A stretch of DNA of 64,000 nucleotides from Bacillus sp. 1NLA3E (GTDB lineage Bacteria > Bacillota > Bacilli > Bacillales > Cytobacillaceae), in NCBI RefSeq assembly GCF_000242895.2, contig NC_021171.1, positions 2,700,001-2,764,000 of the forward strand, in the 5' to 3' direction. Each line of letters begins with the position of its first letter. Position 1 is the stretch's first letter. Positions 50,366-59,862 of the stretch are shown here, in pieces. The position numbers and the translations under genes were made by a program. Under the pieces are notes generated by a model. That model did no database searches, was not told the DNA's origin, and worked only from the letters and a program-made list of their open reading frames with translations.

Positions 50366-51265
50366 TTAATTAAACCCTCTTCTACTAACAACCACGTTGC
50401 ATTCTTTTTCCAGTGGTTTAATAATCGCAGACATATCATTCTCTGACAACCCCTGTTCCATTGCCCCAGCAAATGATTGTTCAGCAATACGTCCTAAAAA
50501 CTGTTTCAGACCAGCTTGTTCAAATAGGTTATTGGCTAGTGCGACATCTTTATGCAAATATTTCATTGCTCCTCCAGGTTCAAACTCCCGGTCAAGGACA
50601 AACTGATTCATATGCCGTCTTAATATTCGACTATCACCATAGCTTACTTTTAGTAGCCGGTAAAGCTGTTCGGAATCAAGACCTAAGGCAGTCCCTGCTA
50701 CCATAGCTTCTGAAGCGGCGATAGAATGCACAGCGACAAGGTACTGATTGATCAATTTTGCTGTGCTCCCAGACCCACTCGGCCCTAAATATTCGATTTT
50801 TTCCCCAAGAACCTCGAGAATTGGAACGATTTTCAAAAATGCTGACATTCCACCGCCTACCATGATTGTTAGCGTTCCTTGATCAACACCTTCAGGTCCA
50901 CCGCTAACTGGGGCATCCAAATAACCGATCCCTTTTTCCAATGCTTTTGAAAAAATTGCTCGACTCGTTTCAGTTCCTACCGTAGTAAAGTCTAGGCAAA
51001 TAGTATGTGGTTTTGCATTTTCTAGCACACCATCGGATCCTAAATAGACATCGGATACATCTTTTGGCATTGGTAGGCACGTACAAATTACATCTGATTT
51101 ACGTGCTAAAGAGGCAATATCCTCTTTTCTGAGGGCACCTAGTCCTGACAGGGCCTTGGCCTTTTCTGGGGATCGATTATAGACCATCACCTGGTATCCT
51201 GCTTGTAGCAATTTCCGCACCATTCTGCTCCCCATTACTCCTGTTCCAATAAACCCAATTCTCAT
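50366..51265 (-). CDS. Beta-hydroxyacid dehydrogenase (3-hydroxyisobutyrate/tartronate semialdehyde reductase family)
   Basis: 299 residues. Rossmann motif GFIGTGVMGSRMVRKLL, substrate motif DAPVSGGPEGVDQGTLTIMV, catalytic Lys in GSTAKLINQYLVAVH and cofactor-side segment YLHKDVALANNL: the full set of the HIBADH/GarR family, NAD(P)-dependent. It lies next to malate synthase G in the same direction; this pairing suggests tartronate semialdehyde or glyoxylate handling (inference), but valine degradation (3-hydroxyisobutyrate) is the alternative. GGGGGG and GGTGAA precede the ATG. Confidence 0.87.
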   Translation of the reverse strand: MRIGFIGTGVMGSRMVRKLLQAGYQVMVYNRSPEKAKALSGLGALRKEDIASLARKSDVICTCLPMPKDVSDVYLGSDGVLENAKPHTICLDFTTVGTETSRAIFSKALEKGIGYLDAPVSGGPEGVDQGTLTIMVGGGMSAFLKIVPILEVLGEKIEYLGPSGSGSTAKLINQYLVAVHSIAASEAMVAGTALGLDSEQLYRLLKVSYGDSRILRRHMNQFVLDREFEPGGAMKYLHKDVALANNLFEQAGLKQFLGRIAEQSFAGAMEQGLSENDMSAIIKPLEKECNVVVSRRGFN

Positions 51266-51389
51266 TTCACCAGCCCCCCTGTACTAGGTTGTTGTTGCCT
51301 GGGAACATCGACAGCTGAATATGTCTAATCATATTAAGATACACTGCAAATCTACTCATAAATTTCTCCACTCTTCCTTTTTCTCTATA

Positions 51390-51569
51390 GGCTCTGTTGA
51401 TCTAGAATGTTGATTTCCGTTCAAGGCGCTTCGCTTTCCGCGGGGCGGTGAGCCTCCTCGTCGCTAAGCTCCTGCGGGGTCTCACCTGTCCCGCTGCTCC
51501 CGCAGGAGTCTCGCGCCTTCCACTCCAATCAACATTGTGCAAAAAATCAAAATTGAGCTTAAAAACAGC
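51390..51569 (+). repeat. GC-rich palindromic intergenic repeat, copy 4 (type I, degenerate)
   Basis: Starts GGCTCTGTTGATCTAGAATG and ends GAGCTTAAAAACAGC. The core lacks GGGC after CGCGGGG and has a disturbed tip (TCGC-TAAGC-TCC), so it looks like an older copy. The 385-bp gap 51266-51650 holds this repeat and the terminator of malate synthase; I see no gene. Confidence 0.88.
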
Positions 51570-51576
51570 ATCTCTA

Positions 51577-51624
51577 TAAAAAAACGAAGCCAATGTGCTA
51601 GGTTTTTACCCAGGGCACATTGGC
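51577..51624 (-). terminator. Terminator of malate synthase G
   Basis: GCCAATGTGC and GCACATTGGC with a 16-base loop; on the minus strand TTCGTTTTTTTATAG follows. Confidence 0.85.
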
Positions 51625-51650
51625 GCATTTCCCACTACTTTATTGCGTTA

Positions 51651-53837
51651 TTATTGGACCTTTTGCGCTTGAAATTTTGCCTTAGCTTCAATACGACGTC
51701 GGTGTAAAATGGGTTCAGTATAACCACTTGGTTGACTATAACCTAAGAATATTAGATCTGATGCCGCTTGGAACGCCACAGAATCTTCAAAGTTAGGAGC
51801 CATTGGACGATAAGCAGCATCACCAGCATTTTGTTGATCAACCACCTTTGCCATACGCTGTAAAGTCTCAACAACTTGTTCCTTCGTACAAATACCATGG
51901 TGTAACCAGTTCGCGATATGCTGACTTGAAATACGGAGTGTAGCCCTGTCTTCCATTAATCCAATATTATTAATATCAAGAACTTTTGAGCATCCAACCC
52001 CTTGCTCCACCCAACGAACGACATAACCTAGGATCCCTTGTGCATTATTATCTAACTCTTGTTGGATCTCTTCTGAAGTCCAGTGTGGATTTTGCTCCAC
52101 AGGAACCTGAAGAATTCCATCAACAAGGTCTGTTGATTCTTTCTTTAATTTGTTTTGAACTTCTAATGCATCTATTAGGTGATAGTGAGTGGCATGTAAG
52201 GTTGCTGCGGTTGGTGATGGCACCCACGCTGTATTGGCACCCGCTTTTAAATGACCAATTTTTTGTTCAAGCATGCCGGCCATTAAATCAGGCATTGCCC
52301 ACATTCCTTTACCAATTTGGGCACGACCTTGCAGTCCACAATCAAGACCAGCAAAAACATTTGATTTTTCATAAGAATTCAACCAAACGGAGGTTTTCAT
52401 ATCACCTTTACGAATCATTGGACCTGCTTCCATTGATGTATGCATTTCATCACCAGTTCGGTCTAAGAATCCAGTATTGATGAATGCTACCCTTTCTTTT
52501 ACCTCTCGAATACATGCTTTCAAGTTTAATGATGTGCGGCGTTCCTCATCCATTACACCGATTTTTATCGTATTTCGCTTAAGATCTATCAAATCTTCAA
52601 TCCGTCCGAAAAGTTTATTCGCAAATGCCGCTTCTTCTGAACCGTGCATTTTGGGTTTAACAATATAGATTGAACCTTTTACTGAGTTTTTATATTTGCT
52701 ATTCCCTAATATTTCGTGCTTAGAAATTAAACTTGTGAACACTCCATCCAAAATCCCTTCTGGAACTTCATGGCCATTTTTATCTAAAATGGCATTGCTT
52801 GTCATTAAATGACCCACGTTTCTGATAAACATAAGTGAGCGTCCTGATAGTGAAATCGTTCCGCCATTAACCGTTTTATATACGCGGTCAGGATTGAGTG
52901 TCCGAACCATTTCTCCTTTTCCTTTTGCAAAAGTCGCTGCAATGTCGCCTTTTATTAATCCCAACCAACTTCTGTATACTTCTACCTTATCTTCAGCATC
53001 AACTGCGGCAACAGAATCCTCACAATCCATAATTGTCGTGATTGCGGCTTCTAGAAGGATATCCTTCACACCTGCAGAATCAGCTTTTCCAATCGGATGG
53101 TTTCGATCAATTTGAATTTCCAAATGGATTCTATTATTTTTCAAAAGGAGTGCAACAGGCTCTTCTGCCTGGCCTTGATAGCCTATTAATTTAGATGGAT
53201 CCTTTAATCCAACTGTCTCACCATTACTCAGTTTAACCAATAAATCCTTGTTAATAATGGAATACTTTACAGCGTCACTATGTGATGCATTTGCAAGTGG
53301 CACCGCTTGGTCAAGGAATCCCTTTCCATATGTAATAACTTTGGCACCACGGAGTGGATTATATCCCTTCCTTCGTTCTGTTCCATTTTCCTCACTAATG
53401 GCATCGGTTCCGTAAAGAGCATCATATAGACTTCCCCAACGTGCATTTGCTGCATTGATTGCGTAACGAGGATTATTAATTGGTACGACTAACTGTGGTC
53501 CGCCTTGTAAAGCAATCTCATCATCCACATTGTCCGTTGAAATTTTGAATTCTTCAGGTTTTGGCTCAAGATAACCAATTTCCTGTAAAAATTCTTTATT
53601 TTTGTCAAAGTCGTATTCACCTTTATTTTCCAAATGCCATGAATTAATCTTTTTTTGAAAATCATCACGTCGTGCTAACAATGCTTTATTTTCTGGAGAT
53701 AGTTCATCAATCAATTTTTCAAGGTTTGTCCAGAATGCATCCTTTGAAAGACCACTTCCAGGAAGCACCTCAGAATTCACAAAATCATAAAGTACGGAAG
53801 CAATTTTTAGATTACCGTTCTCAACATATTCATTCAT
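51651..53837 (-). CDS. glcB: Malate synthase G
   Basis: 728 residues, the standard size of the monomeric G isoform (about 720). Landmarks: [53 protein letters not shown]-type segment ([20 protein letters not shown]), [20 protein letters not shown] and the C-terminal [16 protein letters not shown] with [11 protein letters not shown]. It condenses glyoxylate with acetyl-CoA to malate. No isocitrate lyase or glycolate oxidase is in the window; the neighbouring hydroxyacid dehydrogenase hints at a glycolate/glyoxylate route. AGGTAGG precedes the ATG by about 10 bp. Confidence 0.96.
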   Translation of the reverse strand: MNEYVENGNLKIASVLYDFVNSEVLPGSGLSKDAFWTNLEKLIDELSPENKALLARRDDFQKKINSWHLENKGEYDFDKNKEFLQEIGYLEPKPEEFKISTDNVDDEIALQGGPQLVVPINNPRYAINAANARWGSLYDALYGTDAISEENGTERRKGYNPLRGAKVITYGKGFLDQAVPLANASHSDAVKYSIINKDLLVKLSNGETVGLKDPSKLIGYQGQAEEPVALLLKNNRIHLEIQIDRNHPIGKADSAGVKDILLEAAITTIMDCEDSVAAVDAEDKVEVYRSWLGLIKGDIAATFAKGKGEMVRTLNPDRVYKTVNGGTISLSGRSLMFIRNVGHLMTSNAILDKNGHEVPEGILDGVFTSLISKHEILGNSKYKNSVKGSIYIVKPKMHGSEEAAFANKLFGRIEDLIDLKRNTIKIGVMDEERRTSLNLKACIREVKERVAFINTGFLDRTGDEMHTSMEAGPMIRKGDMKTSVWLNSYEKSNVFAGLDCGLQGRAQIGKGMWAMPDLMAGMLEQKIGHLKAGANTAWVPSPTAATLHATHYHLIDALEVQNKLKKESTDLVDGILQVPVEQNPHWTSEEIQQELDNNAQGILGYVVRWVEQGVGCSKVLDINNIGLMEDRATLRISSQHIANWLHHGICTKEQVVETLQRMAKVVDQQNAGDAAYRPMAPNFEDSVAFQAASDLIFLGYSQPSGYTEPILHRRRIEAKAKFQAQKVQ

Positions 53838-54203
53838 TATTTTTTCCTACCTTTCAATGTTTAAAAATATCTTCATGTTGACTAGGTTGGCTTCGAGAAA
53901 TCTAGACAACCTAAACCATTGTATTCTCCGTAAAAAGGATTTATGTGTTACTCCTAAAATCCCCTATTTTTCTATGTCTCTATCTAACTTTTTACTATTT
54001 CTCCAACATTGACCTGATTCCTGCCTGTTATAAAACAATTTTTTATTTTATTCAACATTGTAACAGAGAGATATACAGAAAGGAAGTTATTTCCTGAAAA
54101 TTACAATAACTTTTTTTCTTGATTTTTCAATTCTCTTTTCAATACAAAACTAATATGGCGTTTCACGCCACCAAGCTGTCGAGAAACTCTCGACACTGTT
54201 CTA
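53838..54203. other. Intergenic region with two small hairpins
   Basis: AT-rich, no gene seen. TGGCG-TTTCA-CGCCA (54156-54170) and TGTCGAGA-AAC-TCTCGACA (54177-54195) are two perfect small hairpins lying directly beside repeat copy 5. The malate synthase promoter must lie in 53850-54000 on the minus strand, but I cannot point to a convincing one. Confidence 0.5.
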
Positions 54204-54376
54204 TAGGTCTGTTGATTTCCGTTCCAGGCGCTCGCTTTCCGCGGGGCGGGCGGTGAGCCTCCTCGGCGCTTTGCGCCTGTGGGGTCTCACCTGTCCCGCT
54301 GCTCCGGCAGGAGTCTTCGCGCCTTCCACTCCAATCAACATTGTGTCAAAAATCAACATTGAGCTTTAATACAGCC
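54204..54376 (+). repeat. GC-rich palindromic intergenic repeat, copy 5 (type I, left end shortened)
   Basis: Starts AGGTCTGTTGATTTCCGTTC, missing the TTAAACTAGAATG part, and ends GAGCTTTAATACAGCC. The core is intact, with tip GGCGC-TTT-GCGCC. It sits between the malate synthase upstream region and the helicase terminator. Confidence 0.9.
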
Positions 54377-54378
54377 AA

Positions 54379-54414
54379 ACAAAAAAACCATACCTTTTTG
54401 TTAAAAAGTATGGT
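54379..54414 (-). terminator. Terminator of the Suv3-like helicase gene
   Basis: ACCATAC and GTATGGT with complementary A5/T5 in the loop; on the minus strand TTTTTTTGTTTGG follows, 8 bp after the stop codon. Confidence 0.85.
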
Positions 54415-54421
54415 CAATCGT

Positions 54422-56998
54422 TTAATACCTATTGTAATCATCATAATCTCTGCGATAGCGCACGGTATGGCAAGAATCACAGATGGGATAAGGGAAATCA
54501 AAAGGAAGAGTTTTTCCACACCGCTTACATTTGCTTTTATAGTTTTTTACTTCATGCTTTAAATGTTCATGGACATCATTACTAATCTCTTCTCTAAGCC
54601 TTTCCCAATAAAGCGCTTCTGTCCGTCTATCCAAGCGATATAAAAACAGGAGATGAAGTCCAATTGCTTTGTACGACAGCTCAAGTTCCTCTAGAGTTCT
54701 CTTTTTGATGACCGGTTCTGGAAGTGGATTTCCTTCAATCAGGGCTTGGACAGTCTTAAGCCATTGGTGCTTTAATCCTAATTCCTTTGATGAAAAGGGC
54801 AAATGTAAAAATCCATAAAGATCCATCATAGAGAGCCTTGCTTCAATTTCCGTATGACATATTAGCTCATATAACTCACGTTCTTCAGCCAGTGAAGCCT
54901 TTTTTGTTCCTTTCGGGCTGTTGAACTTATCCCAAAGGTCGAAAAAAGTTCCAAGATCATGATAATATTTTTGAAATCGTTCAAATACACCATTTGTCGG
55001 GGCAATGGCAAAAATAAGGACCGTTTCATCCTCTTGGTGTAAAAGGTTTTTCATTTTAATAATATCCGAGGTAAACGCCACTTTTCCAATATTATACAAC
55101 CCTTTACGCCCTGCCCGACCAGCAATTTGTTTCACTTCCTGGGAAGTCAAGCGTCTCCTTCTTGTTCCGTCAAACTTTTCATTTTCCAAAAAGACAATCC
55201 GCCGGATTGGTAAATTTAAACCCATCCCAATCGCATCAGTAGAAACAATCCTGGTTGTTTCTCCATCAATAAAACGCTGAATTTGCTTTTTCCTTGTTTC
55301 AGGTGGCATGCTTCCGTATATCATGCTAACGGAAATCCCTTTAGTTTGCAGTTTCGAAGCCGTTTCAAGGACCTTTCTTCTTGAAAAACAAACAAGAGCA
55401 TCTCCCTTTTTTGAATGGACCAAATTAAATTCCTTCTGTTCGACCTCAAGTGGAATTTCCCGGCTATACTCGTAAATTTCAATTTCCGATTCACCCAATA
55501 ATTGCAAGAGCATTTCTTTAATATTACGACTTCCGATAATATGGACTTCTTTGGCATTTGCTTTTGAAATCGCTTTGTACCAAGAAAATCCACGATCTTT
55601 GTCGGCGATCATTTGAGCCTCATCAATAACAATCACCTCAAAATGATCTTTTTCGTGAAACATTTCGACCGTGCAAGAAAAATGGGTGGCATCCAATACC
55701 AATTTTTCCTCTTCGCCTGTTTTTAATGAACAGGGAACACCTTCAGCGTTTAGTTTGTCAAAAACCTCTAACGCTAACAGTCGCAGTGGTGCAAGGTATA
55801 GCCCACTCTTTGCTTCCTTCATTCTTGACAATGCCTGATGGGTTTTCCCGGTGTTGGTTTCACCAATATGCAAAACAAACCGAATATTTTGCCCTACACT
55901 CGTTCGGTATTCTTGTCCGAATACATCTTCGATGACCCGCGCTTCTTCCTGCTTTTTCCGTCTAATTTCAGCTAGTTCATCGGCCTTTCGTTTGTCCCGT
56001 TGTTTCTGATCCTGTTCAAATATTTTGCGATGCACCTCTTCATCAAAGGGGATCTTTTCAAGATTCAATAAATCAGAAACATATTCCTCTTGAATATAGA
56101 CCGTATAATCCTCCGCAAGTTCAATTAGGGAATCAGAAATAATTTCCATTAATATTGATTCTGTTAATTTTTTGTTAAGGGTGTCCTCAAACAACTTAAC
56201 CATTTCGGATGGACGTTCCATAATAAATCCTGGTGCTATTTCAAAAAGATATTCTGTAATAAGATTTTCATAAATTGAATAATAGGTCTCATATTCATAA
56301 TAGCTTCGACCCCATTGTAGCGATTCCTCTATCGCTCCGGTTAGTTCCCCAAAAAATTCCGATACGAGTGGATAATCATCAACATAAAAATGTTCGGAAG
56401 TAACGGTGAGAGTTTCATGTTGATAGTTTTTGGAGACATCATATTTAGGATTTTGCTCAATATCTTTTAGTAAATGTTTTGAAGCGTAATGGCGAATATA
56501 TAGATATAAATGGAGATATTCATTTTCTAAAATATCTTGGGTTACCTCTTCAATTTCCATTTCAACATTTCGCCTTTTTTCAGCTAGCAGCGCATCTTCC
56601 CTTTTTTTAGCAAAATATATTCTAGCCTTGTTATATTGCTCCTGCCATTTTATCTCCTGATGAAGAAAGATTCCATCAACCCAATCGAACACATTAAATG
56701 GCTGGTAGTTTCTAATTTCAGTTCGAAATAATTGATTAATAAGCTTTCGATCTACCCCTTCTACTTCAAAACCTCTTTCACTTAAATAAGCCTTTTTTTC
56801 TTTTTTATTAATGGCATTAGAGGCTTTATTTATCCAAACATTTGCCCAAATTTGTTCTAGAAAATGGGTACGATCGAGTTTAAATTGTTGATAGGAAGGC
56901 TGTGTTTCCTTTGTTTCTAAATAATGATTGATATCTTCAAAAACCTTTTTTTTCGTGTGATCCACCGCTTGTGGATATATAGATATTAATGAATGCAT
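54422..56998 (-). CDS. Suv3-like ATP-dependent RNA helicase with long N-terminal region and zinc ribbon
   Basis: 858 residues. The N-terminal about 370 residues are helical and charged, including a coiled coil (about 330-355, KQRDKRKADELAEIRRKKQE), without a family I recognise. The helicase core follows: Walker A GETNTGKT (379-386), LAPLRLLALEV, DEAQ (459-462), motif V STDAIGMGLNL and motif VI QIAGRAGRKG. The TNTGKT and IDEAQMI forms are those of Suv3, the mitochondrial degradosome helicase. The C-terminus holds CKRCGK ... CDSCH, a four-Cys zinc ribbon. It probably unwinds RNA in decay, but the bacterial family is not characterised to my knowledge. Long 5' flank carries repeat copy 6. Confidence 0.88.
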   Translation of the reverse strand: MHSLISIYPQAVDHTKKKVFEDINHYLETKETQPSYQQFKLDRTHFLEQIWANVWINKASNAINKKEKKAYLSERGFEVEGVDRKLINQLFRTEIRNYQPFNVFDWVDGIFLHQEIKWQEQYNKARIYFAKKREDALLAEKRRNVEMEIEEVTQDILENEYLHLYLYIRHYASKHLLKDIEQNPKYDVSKNYQHETLTVTSEHFYVDDYPLVSEFFGELTGAIEESLQWGRSYYEYETYYSIYENLITEYLFEIAPGFIMERPSEMVKLFEDTLNKKLTESILMEIISDSLIELAEDYTVYIQEEYVSDLLNLEKIPFDEEVHRKIFEQDQKQRDKRKADELAEIRRKKQEEARVIEDVFGQEYRTSVGQNIRFVLHIGETNTGKTHQALSRMKEAKSGLYLAPLRLLALEVFDKLNAEGVPCSLKTGEEEKLVLDATHFSCTVEMFHEKDHFEVIVIDEAQMIADKDRGFSWYKAISKANAKEVHIIGSRNIKEMLLQLLGESEIEIYEYSREIPLEVEQKEFNLVHSKKGDALVCFSRRKVLETASKLQTKGISVSMIYGSMPPETRKKQIQRFIDGETTRIVSTDAIGMGLNLPIRRIVFLENEKFDGTRRRRLTSQEVKQIAGRAGRKGLYNIGKVAFTSDIIKMKNLLHQEDETVLIFAIAPTNGVFERFQKYYHDLGTFFDLWDKFNSPKGTKKASLAEERELYELICHTEIEARLSMMDLYGFLHLPFSSKELGLKHQWLKTVQALIEGNPLPEPVIKKRTLEELELSYKAIGLHLLFLYRLDRRTEALYWERLREEISNDVHEHLKHEVKNYKSKCKRCGKTLPFDFPYPICDSCHTVRYRRDYDDYNRY

Positions 56999-57052
56999 AT
57001 ATTAGGACTCCTTTTTTGAATATTAATCCTTCAGTTTTACATTTAAAAAAAT

Positions 57053-57240
57053 GGCTCTGTTAAACTAGAATGTTGATTTCCGTTCCAGGCACTCGCGCAC
57101 CTTAGGGGCGGGCGGTGAGCCTCCTCGGCGCTAAAGCGCCTGTGGGGTCTCACCTGCCCCGCTGCTCCCGCAGGAGTCTTCGCGCCTTCCACTCCAATCA
57201 ACATTGTGCAAAAAATCAACCTTGAGCTTTTAACACAGCC
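57053..57240 (+). repeat. GC-rich palindromic intergenic repeat, copy 6 (type I)
   Basis: Starts GGCTCTGTTAAACTAGAATG and ends TTTTAACACAGCC, so both termini are intact inverted repeats. The left part of the core is altered (CACTCGCGCACCTTAGGGGC instead of CGCTTTCCGCGGGGC), while the tip GGCGC-TAAA-GCGCC and the GTGAG/CTCAC stem are kept. It lies between the divergent helicase and steT genes (337-bp gap), near both promoters. TATAAT at 57289-57294 may be the steT -10. Confidence 0.93.
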
Positions 57241-57336
57241 TAAAAAATAATAATTTTCTAAAAAGTTATATTAAGATAGTATCCATGTTATAATCCGTCT
57301 TGAGACAAGAAATACATTTGTGCATAGGAGACGGAC

Positions 57337-58671
57337 ATGAAAAATGAAATCCATCTAAAGAAAAACATTGGTTTTGCTGTTGCTACCTCATTAGTTGTTG
57401 GAACTGTAATCGGTTCTGGAATCTTTATGAAACCAGGAATCGTAATTTCAGCTACAGGAAACTCTACCATAGCGCTATGGGCTTGGATTATAGGTGGAAT
57501 AATCACGCTTGCCAGCGGATTAACGATTGCGGAAGTCAGTGTTAAAATCCCGAAAACAGGCGGACTTTATGCCTATATTGAAGAAGTTTATGGAAAACTA
57601 TGGGGTTTTTTATGTGGTTGGGTGCAAACCCTCATTTACGGACCAGCCATTATGGGCGCACTCAGCTTATATTTTGGTTCATTGGTAGCCGGTCTATTTG
57701 GTTTTTCAGATGGTAGTCATATATATATTGGTATTATATCAATTATCTTCCTTGGTTTCATGAATTTATTAGGAACACAGTATGGGGGTCTTATCCAAAA
57801 CATTTCAACGATTGGAAAACTGATCCCGATAGCGCTTATTGCTATATTTGGAATTTCCCAAGGAGATGTTCATATCCTTAATATGGGAAGTGGCGATAGT
57901 CACTCCTTCAGTATGGGTGCTGCAGTTTTAGCAACCCTTTGGGCGTATGATGGGTGGATGAATGTTGGTTATATGGCAGGAGAAATGAAGAACCCAAGTA
58001 AAACGCTACCAAGAGCCATTATTTCAGGGATTCTTATTGTCATTGTCGCCTATTTAACTGTAAACATTGCCATGCTTCACGTATTACCCGCAAGCAAAAT
58101 TGTCGAGTTGGGGCCGAATGCCGCTAGCACTGCCGCTGCACTCCTTTTTGGTAAAATGGGTGGAAACCTCATCACGATTGGAATATTAATTTCCATTTTC
58201 GGTTGTCTAAATGGAAAAATATTATCTTTCCCAAGAATCCCGTTTGCGATGGCGGAAAATGGATTACTACCTGGATCGAAAATATTTTCAATGATCCATC
58301 CTAAATTTCAAACACCTGTAATGGCAACAATTCTTCAGATCGTTATCGCCATTTTAATGATGACACTAGGAAATCCTGATCGGCTTTCAGACATAGCCAT
58401 ATTTACAGTGTTTTCATTTTATAGTTTAGCCTTTATTGCTGTATTTTTACTCCGTAAAAGAGGAATTGGAAACAAAGGTCTTTATCGAGTCCCGTTATTC
58501 CCATTAACACCAATCATTGCCGTTCTAGGAGCCATTTATATCATTGTAAGTACTCTTATCAACACTCCTTTTGATGCACTCCTATCCATCTGTACAGGTT
58601 TGATCGGACTTCCAGTTTATGCAAAATTAAACTCGATTAAACAAAACAATGATTTTTCTAAAGCAAGCTAA
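57337..58671 (+). CDS. steT: APC-family amino acid permease, SteT-like serine/threonine exchanger
   Basis: 444 residues with twelve hydrophobic segments, closely following B. subtilis SteT (438): VVGTVIGSGIFMKPGIV in TM1, KTGGLYAYIEEVYGKLWGFL, WVQTLIYGPAIMGALSLYFG, LWAYDGWMNVGYMAGEMKNP (TM6 region) and SIFGCLNGKILSFPRIPFAM. SteT exchanges serine, threonine and aromatic amino acids across the membrane. The ATG follows GGAGACGGAC. It is monocistronic, with a shared terminator 15 bp after its stop. Confidence 0.9.
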   Translation: MKNEIHLKKNIGFAVATSLVVGTVIGSGIFMKPGIVISATGNSTIALWAWIIGGIITLASGLTIAEVSVKIPKTGGLYAYIEEVYGKLWGFLCGWVQTLIYGPAIMGALSLYFGSLVAGLFGFSDGSHIYIGIISIIFLGFMNLLGTQYGGLIQNISTIGKLIPIALIAIFGISQGDVHILNMGSGDSHSFSMGAAVLATLWAYDGWMNVGYMAGEMKNPSKTLPRAIISGILIVIVAYLTVNIAMLHVLPASKIVELGPNAASTAAALLFGKMGGNLITIGILISIFGCLNGKILSFPRIPFAMAENGLLPGSKIFSMIHPKFQTPVMATILQIVIAILMMTLGNPDRLSDIAIFTVFSFYSLAFIAVFLLRKRGIGNKGLYRVPLFPLTPIIAVLGAIYIIVSTLINTPFDALLSICTGLIGLPVYAKLNSIKQNNDFSKAS

Positions 58672-58685
58672 CCTAATAAAAAAAA

Positions 58686-58725
58686 AATAAAGCCTCCACT
58701 ACTCAAATGAGTGATGGGGGCTTTG
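58686..58725. terminator. Bidirectional terminator between steT and nadA
   Basis: AAAGCCTCCACTACTC and GAGTGATGGGGGCTTT; on the minus strand a run ATTTTTTTTTTATT follows, on plus only GTTATC, so it serves nadA best. Confidence 0.88.
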
Positions 58726-58732
58726 TTATCGG

Positions 58733-59836
58733 TTAGGCCAGATCTAACATCCGTTGCAGTGCAAGCTTTGCATCTTTGGCAATTTCAGCGTCAACCTTAA
58801 TGACATGGTGATTTTCACCTTTATCAATCTGATCCAGACACCAAACCAAATGTGGTAAATCAATTCTATTCATAGTCAAACAGGGGCACATATGCGGATT
58901 TAAGGAAACAATATGTTTATCTGGATATTGGTGGATGATTCGTTTGACCAAATTCATTTCCGTACCAATTGCCCATGATGAACCTGCTTTGGACTCTTTA
59001 ATCCGGTCAATAATATAATTGGTGGAACCTGCGTAATCTGATAAAGCGACCACTTCGCGTCTACATTCAGGATGAACAATAATATTCATTTCCGGATATT
59101 GTTCTCTAGTTTGCAAAATATTTTCCACCGTGAAATTTTCATGAACGGAGCAATGCCCTTTCCAAAGAATCACTTTGATTTTATCGATTTCTACTCTTGT
59201 TTCTAGTCTATGAAGGATTGGGTCCCACACAGCCATTTCTTCTAGCTTGATGCCGAGATTAAACGCCGTATTTCGACCAAGGTGTTGATCTGGCAAGAAT
59301 AATAGTCTTTTATTTCTCTCCAATGCCCATTTCACCATTTTTTCTGCATTAGACGAGGTTACAGTTGCCCCGTGATGACGCCCCACAAAAGCTTTAATCG
59401 CTGCAGTTGAATTAACGTAGGTCAAGGGAATGATCGTTTCACCCAATAAGTCTATTAATTCCTGCCATGCTCTTTCTGTTTGAAAAATATCGGCCATATC
59501 AGCCATCGAGCAACCAGCACGCATGTCTGGTAAATATACTGTTTGATTCTCTGCGGTAAGAATATCTGCAGTTTCTGCCATAAAATGAACACCGCAAAAA
59601 ACAATTGCTTCGGCATCTTTGTTTTCCGCAGAATATTGAGCAAGCTTCAAGGAATCTCCGGTAGCATCAGCGAACTGAAACACTTCATCCTTTTGATAGT
59701 GATGCCCTGGAATAAATAACTTTTTTCCTAGCCTAGCCTTTACCTCTCTTACTCTTTCCTCCAATTCTTCCCGATTCATAAACCTAAAATAATCAGGAAT
59801 AGAAGTAGTTTTTACGAGAGTATCTAATAAATTCAT
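58733..59836 (-). CDS. nadA: Quinolinate synthase
   Basis: 367 residues, the Bacillus-type long NadA. It condenses iminoaspartate with dihydroxyacetone phosphate to quinolinate using a [4Fe-4S] cluster. Candidate cluster cysteines are in [21 protein letters not shown] and [11 protein letters not shown]; substrate-binding segments [14 protein letters not shown] and [12 protein letters not shown] are typical. Last gene of nadBCA, 26 bp after nadC, with a terminator after it. Confidence 0.96.
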   Translation of the reverse strand: MNLLDTLVKTTSIPDYFRFMNREELEERVREVKARLGKKLFIPGHHYQKDEVFQFADATGDSLKLAQYSAENKDAEAIVFCGVHFMAETADILTAENQTVYLPDMRAGCSMADMADIFQTERAWQELIDLLGETIIPLTYVNSTAAIKAFVGRHHGATVTSSNAEKMVKWALERNKRLLFLPDQHLGRNTAFNLGIKLEEMAVWDPILHRLETRVEIDKIKVILWKGHCSVHENFTVENILQTREQYPEMNIIVHPECRREVVALSDYAGSTNYIIDRIKESKAGSSWAIGTEMNLVKRIIHQYPDKHIVSLNPHMCPCLTMNRIDLPHLVWCLDQIDKGENHHVIKVDAEIAKDAKLALQRMLDLA

Positions 59837-59862
59837 CGAATTCCCCCCCTATGAATGTATCA

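Noticed and set aside
53838-54203. Small RNA or riboswitch upstream of malate synthase
   Set aside because: Two small hairpins are visible but no known riboswitch core, and they lie nearer to the repeat than to the gene.
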